A DNA stretch of 5,731 nt from NCBI GenBank assembly GCA_946886405.1, contig CAMPIO010000147.1, positions 1 through 5,731 on the forward strand, written 5' to 3'. Positions 1 through 4,318 of this stretch are shown piece after piece. Position 1 is the first letter of the stretch; each line of letters starts with the position of its first letter. Origin of the DNA: an uncultured Pseudoxanthomonas sp. GTDB lineage: Bacteria > Pseudomonadota > Gammaproteobacteria > Xanthomonadales > Xanthomonadaceae. The notes below the pieces were generated by a model. The model was given only the letters and a program-made list of their open reading frames with translations, was not told the DNA's origin and made no database searches. Made by a program: the position numbers and the translations under genes.

Positions 1-477
1 TACAAGGACACCGCCGGCCCGGCGATCAATCCGCTGATCAAGATCATCAACATCGTCGCGCTGCTGCTGGTACCGGTGCTGCCGGTGAATGGCTGGCTGG
101 GCGGTACGACGTCGGTCGAGGCCGCTGCGCATGTCGCCCCGATGGCGGCCAGCGACATAGTGGACGGACGTCATGCACGCATCCTGTTCGACAGCGGTTC
201 GGCCGTGGTGCCTTCCGATACCACCGCGCGGATGGCAGGCGTGCTGGGTACGCTGGGAGCGGACCCCGGCAAGGCGGTCCGCGTGTCCGGCTTCCACGAT
301 GCCAGCGGCGATGCCGCCGCCAATGAAGCACTGGCGAAGCAGCGCGCCGAGGCCATCCAGCAATGGCTGGTGGTCAACGGCGTCGCGGCGGAGCGCATCT
401 CGCTGGACAAGCCGGCGCAGACCACCGGCAGCGGTGATGCCGACGAAGCCCGTCGCGTGGATGTGCTGGTGGAGTAA
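1..477 (+). CDS. hppA: Membrane-bound pyrophosphatase (ion pump), C-terminal part, with fused OmpA-like domain
   Basis: This is the 3' end of a gene that enters from the left; 158 codons are visible before TAA. Residues 2-17 ([16 protein letters not shown]) are the conserved cytosolic motif near the last transmembrane helix of M-PPases, which couple PPi hydrolysis to H+ or Na+ pumping. The hydrophobic stretch at residues 15-29 is that last helix. Ordinary M-PPases end soon after it. Here residues 30-54 form a linker and residues 55-158 resemble an OmpA-like peptidoglycan-binding domain: [10 protein letters not shown] at 61-70, GFHDASG at 97-103, RAEAI at 115-119 and ARRVDV at 150-155. D100 and R115 fall where OmpA domains hold the Asp and Arg that bind diaminopimelate. 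The C-terminus of M-PPases faces the periplasm, so wall binding is possible. The residues that decide K+ dependence and ion choice lie outside the window. The pump family is certain; the domain call is strong, its function inferred. Confidence 0.93.
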   Translation, partial: YKDTAGPAINPLIKIINIVALLLVPVLPVNGWLGGTTSVEAAAHVAPMAASDIVDGRHARILFDSGSAVVPSDTTARMAGVLGTLGADPGKAVRVSGFHDASGDAAANEALAKQRAEAIQQWLVVNGVAAERISLDKPAQTTGSGDADEARRVDVLVE

Positions 478-497
478 GCGCAAGCACGATGCGTCAG

Positions 498-526
498 AAA
501 AAGGGCGGCCATGGGCCGCCCTTTTT
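498..526 (+). terminator. Rho-independent, probably bidirectional terminator
   Basis: A perfect 8-bp stem (GGGCGGCC at 503-510 with GGCCGCCC at 514-521, loop ATG) is flanked by AAAAA at 498-502 and TTTTT at 522-526. It lies 20 bases after the hppA stop. The mirror A and T runs give a U-tract on either strand, so it could also end transcripts of the convergent lipoprotein gene at 722-1267. Confidence 0.93.
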
Positions 527-538
527 CTTTGCCTGTCA

Positions 539-566
539 TGTAGGAGCGACGTAAGTCGCGACCGCA
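539..566 (+). repeat. GTAG-type REP unit, left copy
   Basis: This 28-base unit starts TGTAGGAGCGACG. It has the layout of a REP sequence: a GTAG tetranucleotide (540-543) followed by a short hairpin, GCGAC (546-550) with GTCGC (555-559) around a GTAA loop. It matches the reverse complement of 668-695 at 27 of 28 positions. REP units of this kind are dispersed in Xanthomonadaceae genomes and are mobilised by RAYT-type tyrosine transposases; no such gene is in the window. Confidence 0.85.
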
Positions 567-667
567 CGCTATCGGCGGGTGGAAGCCGGATCTCCCGAGG
601 CACGCAAAGGAAAGGCGGTGATCTGATCCTTTCCTGCCTGTCCGACCCTTCCGGGCATGTACAACCA

Positions 668-695
668 TGCGGTCGCGACTCACGTCGCTCCTACA
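668..695 (-). repeat. GTAG-type REP unit, right inverted copy
   Basis: This is the inverted partner of the unit at 539-566, with one mismatch (GTGA instead of GTAA in the hairpin loop). The pair encloses 101 bases that hold a further 7-bp inverted repeat (GGAAAGG at 609-615, CCTTTCC at 628-634). The arrangement is that of a REPIN/BIME. It sits between the convergent hppA and lipoprotein genes, 26 bases beyond the latter's stop codon. No coding sequence is seen between the two units. Confidence 0.85.
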
Positions 696-721
696 GGGGC
701 CTCACGTCGCAAGGGGATCGA

Positions 722-1267
722 TCACGACGTCGGCTGCAGCGCCACCACGCGCACGTCGACGTCCTTGCAGGCGGCGTCCTTGCAGATGCCGTTCACCCAG
801 GCTTCGCCGTCGCCGAACATCACGCCTTTGTAGTTGACCAGCAGCTGCGAGTACTTCTGCCGCTTGATCGTGTCGGCGATGGCCGGCGTCATGATCCGGT
901 CGTACTCGCGCACGAAGGCATCGGCATCCGCCACCTTCAGCGACTCGCCGTCGCGCACGGTCACGAACGGATAGTTGACCAGCGCGGCCACGGCAGCGGT
1001 GTCGTTCGCCGTCACCGCCCGCTGCAACTGGCGGATCACCGCCTCGTAGCGGGCGTGGTCGCCCAGTACTTCGTCGATGGCCTGGTTGACGGCGAGCGGA
1101 TCATCGACGACCTCGGCCACCGACGACGCGGGTGCAGGAACGGCTGGCGCCGCGTCCGCGGCAGGCCCGGCCGGCGTTGCGTCCGCAGTGGTCGCGGCCG
1201 GATCGGGCGTGGCCGGCGTGCAAGCAGTCAGCCACACCATCGCGAGCGCGGCGATCAGTGTCTTCAT
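722..1267 (-). CDS. Predicted lipoprotein of unknown function
   Basis: The product has 181 residues. A short signal peptide (MKTLIAALAMVW) leads into the lipobox LTAC at 13-16, so C16 is the predicted lipidated residue. The +2 residue is Thr, not Asp, so outer-membrane sorting is likelier than inner-membrane retention. Residues 17-51 are a low-complexity Ala/Pro/Thr linker. Residues 56-181 look like one compact domain with an N-terminal helix (YEAVIRQLQRAVTANDTAAV), then LVNYPFVTV, AFVREYDRIM and GVMFGDGEAWVNGIC. This layout recalls small NTF2-like periplasmic domains, but no family is firmly recognised. C162 and C167 near the end could form a disulfide in the periplasm. An AGGA Shine-Dalgarno sequence lies 9 bases before the ATG (1277-1280 on the plus strand). 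The gene follows lysR on the same strand after 279 bases, so it is probably transcribed separately. Confidence 0.85.
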   Translation of the reverse strand: MKTLIAALAMVWLTACTPATPDPAATTADATPAGPAADAAPAVPAPASSVAEVVDDPLAVNQAIDEVLGDHARYEAVIRQLQRAVTANDTAAVAALVNYPFVTVRDGESLKVADADAFVREYDRIMTPAIADTIKRQKYSQLLVNYKGVMFGDGEAWVNGICKDAACKDVDVRVVALQPTS

Positions 1268-1437
1268 CGTACGGATTCCTGGTCAGGTGGAGATGCGGAG
1301 CGACGGTCCATCCATGGCGACTACCCAACTCCGGCGATGCGGCTCCATCGTAGCCAGCCCTGCGTCGGCTTGCGTTCGGGAATCGTTAGGGAGCACGGCA
1401 CATCGTGTACCCCATGCACCGCACGTCGCTGCCCTTG
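1268..1437. other. Upstream region of the lipoprotein gene
   Basis: No coding region is supported here. The stretch should hold the promoter of the lipoprotein gene, which starts at 1267 and reads leftwards. Apart from the Shine-Dalgarno sequence at 1277-1280, I see no convincing -35/-10 pair. A weak dyad, CACG...CGTG, lies at about 1394-1407. Confidence 0.4.
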
Positions 1438-1465
1438 CCGTCATCCCGGCGCGCGCCGGGATCCA
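1438..1465 (+). repeat. Palindromic repeat unit (GTCATCCCGGC type), left copy
   Basis: The core at 1444-1461 is a perfect 18-base palindrome (TCCCGGCGC followed by GCGCCGGGA). The unit begins CCGTCATCCCGG and ends GGGATCCA, a form seen as a dispersed intergenic repeat in many proteobacteria. It pairs with an inverted, diverged copy at 1517-1544, with 21 of 28 positions matching. It is distinct in sequence from the GTAG-type REP units at 539-695. Confidence 0.75.
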
Positions 1466-1516
1466 CTGGCATGGGCTGCCGCCTATGGACACTTGCTCGC
1501 GACCGCACAGGCAAGC

Positions 1517-1544
1517 TGGGTCCCCGCTTACGCTGGGACGACGG
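1517..1544 (-). repeat. Palindromic repeat unit (GTCATCCCGGC type), right inverted copy
   Basis: This is the diverged inverted partner of 1438-1465. It keeps its own hairpin at 1520-1539: GTCCC with GGGAC, one mismatched pair, then GC/GC around a TTAC loop. The spacer between the units adds a further 5-bp inverted repeat (CTTGC at 1492-1496, GCAAG at 1511-1515), so the whole block could fold as one branched structure. It ends 2 bases from the lysR stop codon and would form the 3' end of the lysR transcript. No T-run for intrinsic termination is present. Confidence 0.75.
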
Positions 1545-1546
1545 CA

Positions 1547-2575
1547 TCAACTCAACACGTCGGCCAATACTTTCCGCCCGACGGCCACCGCCGCTTCCGC
1601 TTCGGGTGTCGCTTCGGCCGCCGCACGCGCTTCCGCCTGCTGCTGCAGGTACACCGGACAGTGCTGCATCATGTAATCGACGTCGAACTTCATGCGCTCG
1701 ACCAGGAAGTCGACGAACGCACGCACCTTCGGCGACTGCACGTGGCCGCGCGGGAACACGGCGTTGAATTCGTACTCCGGACCCGTCCATCCCGCCAGCA
1801 CGCGCTGCAGGTGGCCCTGCTCGAGGTACGGCTTGACCATCACATCGGCGCCCAGCATCAGTCCCTCACCGCACAGCAAGGCGCCTTTCAGCGCTGCGGG
1901 ATCGTTGGCCACCAGGATGGGGTTGATCGGGTAGTCGTGTTCGCCGTCGGTGCCGTGCAGCGTCATCGCCCAACCGCTGCCGCGACGATGCTTCTGCATG
2001 GCCAGCACGCGATGGTGCTGCAGGTCGTCCGGGTGCAGCGGTTCGCCGTAACGCGCCAGATACTTCGGGCTGGCATACACCTGCGTGCGCAACGTGCTGA
2101 GGCGGCGCGCGACGAGGTTGGAGTCCGGCAGGCTGCCGATCCGCAGCGCCACGTCGATCTCGCCGGAGATCAGGTCCAGCGTGTCGTTGGCGAGCAGCAT
2201 CTCCACGCGGATCTCGGGGTACTGCGCATGGAACTCGCCCAGCAGGGGTGCGATCTTGTCGATGCCGATCGAATACGGCGCGGTGAAACGCAGCCAGCCG
2301 CGCGGCCCGGCATGCAGCTGGCTCACCGCGCTCGCGGCTTCGTTCAATTCGCGTGCGATGCGCTGGCAGTGTTCGTAGTAGACGTTGCCTGCTTCGGTCA
2401 GCCCCAGCTTGCGCGTGGTCCGGTGCAGCAGTTGCGCGCCGAGGCGCGTCTCCAGTTCCTGCACCTTGCGGCTGACGGTGGTCTTGGGCAGGCGCAGCAC
2501 GTTGGCGGCCGCGATGAAGCTGCCCTGTTCCACCACCTTGACGAAGATCAGGGTGTCGTTGAGATCGTGGGTCAT
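1547..2575 (-). CDS. LysR-family transcriptional regulator (CrgA-like subgroup)
   Basis: The product has 342 residues from the ATG at 2575, which has a GGAG Shine-Dalgarno sequence 7 bases upstream. A GTG nine codons earlier (2602) has none. The N-terminus is a typical LysR winged helix-turn-helix: DTLIFVKVVEQGSFIAAANVL, then LPKTTVSRKVQELETRLGAQLL and HRTTRKLGLTEAG at about residues 51-63. The 'LPKTTVSR' and 'HRTTRKL' wording is typical of the CrgA-like subgroup. Residues of about 90-297 form the two-lobed inducer-binding domain, with GEIDVALRIG and a PRGHVQSPKVRAFVDFL end. Residues 298-342 are an Ala/Glu-rich tail beyond the usual LysR length of about 300. The gene is transcribed away from the efflux gene set across a 354-base gap, the usual position of a LysR activator or repressor of its neighbour. 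The inducer cannot be told from sequence. Confidence 0.95.
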   Translation of the reverse strand: MTHDLNDTLIFVKVVEQGSFIAAANVLRLPKTTVSRKVQELETRLGAQLLHRTTRKLGLTEAGNVYYEHCQRIARELNEAASAVSQLHAGPRGWLRFTAPYSIGIDKIAPLLGEFHAQYPEIRVEMLLANDTLDLISGEIDVALRIGSLPDSNLVARRLSTLRTQVYASPKYLARYGEPLHPDDLQHHRVLAMQKHRRGSGWAMTLHGTDGEHDYPINPILVANDPAALKGALLCGEGLMLGADVMVKPYLEQGHLQRVLAGWTGPEYEFNAVFPRGHVQSPKVRAFVDFLVERMKFDVDYMMQHCPVYLQQQAEARAAAEATPEAEAAVAVGRKVLADVLS

Positions 2576-2622
2576 CGAAGGACTCCGGTAGGCGAAGGGC
2601 ACATTGGCCCGCTGACGGGATG

Positions 2623-2650
2623 ATTATTCCCCTAAATCAGGACTAATCAA
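2623..2650 (-). promoter_or_regulatory. Candidate lysR promoter
   Basis: On the minus strand, TTGATT (plus-strand 2645-2650) and AATAAT (plus-strand 2623-2628) are spaced by 16 bases and match the sigma-70 -35 and -10 consensus at 4 and 5 of 6 positions. This places the start of transcription roughly 35-40 bases before the lysR ATG. It is the most AT-rich patch of the intergenic region. The -35 box lies inside the dyad at 2639-2655. Confidence 0.55.
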
Positions 2651-2655
2651 GTCCT
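2639..2655. promoter_or_regulatory. Candidate operator dyad between lysR and the efflux genes
   Basis: A perfect inverted repeat, AGGACT-N5-AGTCCT, is flanked by CCCC (2629-2632) and GGGGG (2660-2664), which extend the symmetry around nearly the same centre. It overlaps the predicted lysR -35 box. LysR proteins bind partial dyads in divergent promoters and often repress their own gene, so this is the best candidate site. It does not show the classic T-N11-A spacing exactly, so another regulator is possible. Confidence 0.5.
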
Positions 2656-2896
2656 CATTGGGGGCGTAACGTGGCACCCATCGTCCCCCACCGGGTACCG
2701 CCCCCATGCTGCTCGCCCGTCTCTTCCAGTCACTGGAACATCACGAAGATACCCCCGAATCCCCGTACCCCCGGGCTTTCCGGCGAAGCAAAAGCCTTCT
2801 GTTACAGGACATTTCCGGCCATGTGGCAGCCCCGCGCTCCCAGCGTGGCGGCGTGATGGGTGGTGGCCGCCGCATCGGCAAGCTGATGCCGGCTTC
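2656..2896. other. Intergenic leader upstream of the efflux gene set
   Basis: About 240 bases lie between the dyad and the first plus-strand gene, with no firmly supported gene. An open frame of 75 codons (2706-2933) exists and would end in an ATGA overlap with the next gene, but it has no Shine-Dalgarno sequence and a weaker third-position GC bias. A 6-bp inverted repeat (GGCTTT at 2774-2779, AAAGCC at 2791-2796) is present. No clear plus-strand -35/-10 pair is visible, as expected if an activator is needed. Confidence 0.4.
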
Positions 2897-2920
2897 CGGG
2901 ATTATCCCGATCACGGGAGG
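2897..2920 (+). promoter_or_regulatory. Shine-Dalgarno sequence within overlapping small hairpins
   Basis: GGGAGG at 2915-2920 is a strong ribosome binding site with 9 bases to the ATG at 2930, and it decides that start. Just before it, TCCCG (2905-2909) can pair either with CGGGA at 2897-2901 (loop TTA) or with CGGGA at 2914-2918 (loop ATCA). The second pairing would cover the ribosome binding site. The two are mutually exclusive. Confidence 0.5.
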
Positions 2921-2929
2921 ATTCATCCC

Positions 2930-3385
2930 ATGAGCGGGACACTTGCCCTGCGTGCCCCGACGAACGGCGCGGACGACGCCCCTGCACCGGAACTGCAGCT
3001 TGGCCGTTGCCGTACGTTCGTCGCGCCGGCCATCGACGGCGCGCAGGATCAGGCAATCGCACAGCAGGATCCGGATATCACCATCCCGGTGCCGGTCGCC
3101 AGACTGCGCCCCATGCCCGTTTCCCTTCCGACTGCCGCCCTGCGCCGGCTGCGTGCCGTTGCACGCACGCTGGCCGAACGCTTCCGCAGGCCGACCGACC
3201 CGTCGTCATCCTCCCCCGCGACGGGTCGGTCCGCTGTGCGCCTGCCGTTCGCCGGCAAGCGCGCCGGCTTCCGCGAGTTCACGCTGCCGCGCCCACTGGC
3301 CGACGGCGGCGCGCTGCGCCTGCGGGTGAAGTCGGCCGGCGTCACCACGCGCATCGCCCGGGCCAAGTGGCAGGGCACGCCGTGA
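2930..3385 (+). CDS. Hypothetical protein, first gene of the efflux gene set
   Basis: The product has 151 residues and I do not recognise its family. The gene is real on three grounds: a strong GGGAGG ribosome binding site, the heavy G/C third-position bias of its neighbours, and a 4-base GTGA overlap with the dehydrogenase-like gene that follows. There is no signal peptide or membrane segment, so the product is probably cytoplasmic. Residues 1-50 are polar and low in complexity (Ala, Asp, Gln, Pro). Residues 68-87 (TAALRRLRAVARTLAERFRR) should form a strongly basic helix, then a PTDPSSSSPATG linker at 88-99. Residues 103-147 could form beta strands (VRLPFAGKRAGFREFTLP, LRLRVKSAG). The basic helix would suit nucleic-acid or membrane-surface binding, but that is a guess. 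The linker is encoded by a perfect 13-bp inverted repeat. Confidence 0.72.
   Translation: MSGTLALRAPTNGADDAPAPELQLGRCRTFVAPAIDGAQDQAIAQQDPDITIPVPVARLRPMPVSLPTAALRRLRAVARTLAERFRRPTDPSSSSPATGRSAVRLPFAGKRAGFREFTLPRPLADGGALRLRVKSAGVTTRIARAKWQGTP
3193..3231 (+). repeat. Perfect 13-bp inverted repeat inside the coding region
   Basis: GACCGACCCGTCG at 3193-3205 is the exact reverse complement of 3219-3231, with a 13-base C-rich loop. It encodes residues 88-101 of the hypothetical protein, a Pro/Ser linker. No T-run follows, so it is not an intrinsic terminator, but it would form a stable mRNA hairpin inside the message. Confidence 0.8.
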
Positions 3386-4191
3386 ACGCGATGAGCAAGG
3401 ACACGCTGACACCTGGCGCGCTGGTCCTGGGCGCAAGCGGCAACGTCGGGTTCGGCGTGGTCGGGGCGTTGCTGGAAGCCGGCTGCCCGGTCCTGGCCGT
3501 CGGTCGCGAAGGGCCGCGCATGAGCGCACTGGCCGAACACTTCGACGACGAACCCGGCCTGCAACTGCTGTACTCACCGTGCGTCCACGACGATCGTGGT
3601 GCCGCACGCCTGGCCGATGAAGTGCGCGAGCGCGGCCGTCCGCTGCGCGCCGTGTTCGCCAGCATCGGCACGCCGCTGCAGAGCGGCCGCCTGCTCGACC
3701 GTCCCGCGTCGTTCCTTCTGGAGAAGCTGGAGGCGGATCTCATCCCGCATCTCGCCGCCGCACGCCATCTGTTGCCGCTGCTGTCCGAAAGCCAGACCGC
3801 AGCGAACTACGTGCTGATCGGCGGTCCGTATGCCGAGCGCGGCTGGTCGGGTTACGGACACGCCTCGGTGACCGGCGCGGCGGTGCGCATGCTGACGCAG
3901 GTGCTGCACGAGGAAGCGCAGACGATGGGCGTGCGCGTGCAGCTGCTGTCGGTGGACAAACCGGTATGTACGCCCGAGAACGCCATCAATGCCTGCGCCG
4001 AATGGCCGGATGCGCTGGCGGTCGGACGCAGCGCCGTCGCGCTGCTGTCGCGCGGCACCCGCTCGACGCAGTCGATCGTCACCTGGTCTGCGCAGGACGC
4101 GAAGCCGCCGGAGCAGACGCTCGCGCGCGACTTCGAAGACGCGCTGTGGGCCGTGGCGGGTGCAAAGCGCAATGGCCGCGCATCCGCCTGA
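3382..4191 (+). CDS. Short-chain dehydrogenase/reductase-like protein with degenerate active site
   Basis: The product has 269 residues from GTG at 3382. That start has AGGG 6 bases upstream and overlaps the previous stop as GTGA. ATG at 3391 (266 residues) is the alternative but sits 15 bases from any Shine-Dalgarno. The fold is a Rossmann SDR: VLGASGNVGFGVV contains the glycine-rich nucleotide loop at 17-25, with VGR at 40-42 at the end of strand 2, where an Arg often favours NADP(H). VFASIG at 91-96 replaces the NNAG region. The active site departs from the family: the usual Ser position is in LIGGPYAERG with no Ser, and the YxxxK motif reads YGHAS (Y158, S162), so the Lys is lost. The protein may bind NAD(P) but probably lacks ordinary SDR catalysis. 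Position between a LysR gene and an RND adaptor matches smeU1 of the Stenotrophomonas smeU1VWU2X operon; orthology is not proven. Confidence 0.88.
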   Translation: MNAMSKDTLTPGALVLGASGNVGFGVVGALLEAGCPVLAVGREGPRMSALAEHFDDEPGLQLLYSPCVHDDRGAARLADEVRERGRPLRAVFASIGTPLQSGRLLDRPASFLLEKLEADLIPHLAAARHLLPLLSESQTAANYVLIGGPYAERGWSGYGHASVTGAAVRMLTQVLHEEAQTMGVRVQLLSVDKPVCTPENAINACAEWPDALAVGRSAVALLSRGTRSTQSIVTWSAQDAKPPEQTLARDFEDALWAVAGAKRNGRASA

Positions 4192-4246
4192 CGGTCACGC
4201 CACCGCGTCTTCCTTCGTCCCTGCCACGTCGCCAACGATCTTCCGC

Positions 4247-4277
4247 TTGACCTCAACCTGACTTCAGGTCGCACCCT
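4247..4277 (+). promoter_or_regulatory. SoxR-box-like dyad in a candidate promoter before the adaptor gene
   Basis: GACCT at 4249-4253 and AGGTC at 4266-4270 form an inverted repeat. The 18 bases at 4251-4268 read CCTCAA-CCTGAC-TTCAGG and match the E. coli soxS SoxR box (CCTCAA-GTTAAC-TTGAGG) at 14 of 18 positions with identical half-site spacing. TTGACC at 4247-4252 overlaps the left arm as a -35 box does in MerR-family promoters. A 19-base spacer leads to CACCCT at 4272-4277, a weak -10. The predicted start of transcription would be about 35 bases before the ATG at 4319. No soxR gene is in the window. Confidence 0.5.
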
Positions 4278-4318
4278 TCCCTCCCGATTCCTCCTCTCCC
4301 CCAAAGAGACCACCACCC

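Noticed and set aside
1438..1544. Inverted pair as terminal repeats of an insertion sequence or MITE
   Set aside because: The units enclose only 51 bases, each is itself palindromic, and no target-site duplication is evident. A REP-like dispersed repeat explains them better.
2576..2602. GTG start for lysR nine codons upstream
   Set aside because: It lacks a Shine-Dalgarno sequence, while the ATG at 2575 has GGAG at a 7-base distance and begins the normal LysR N-terminus.
173..2623. Very long plus-strand open frame of 816 codons
   Set aside because: It runs through the hppA end, both repeats, and antisense to the lipoprotein and lysR genes. The protein is rich in His, Arg and Gln with no domain. 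It is a by-product of high GC opposite real genes.
2706..2933. 75-codon open frame in the leader as an annotated gene
   Set aside because: There is no ribosome binding site, third-position GC is weaker than in the true genes, and the product does not resemble a protein family. It is kept only as an observation.
3007..3381. N-terminal extension of the dehydrogenase-like protein to the ATG at 3007
   Set aside because: The extension lies out of frame over the 151-residue gene, reads as Arg/Pro/His-rich nonsense, and SDR proteins begin just before the glycine-rich loop. GTG 3382 or ATG 3391 fits.
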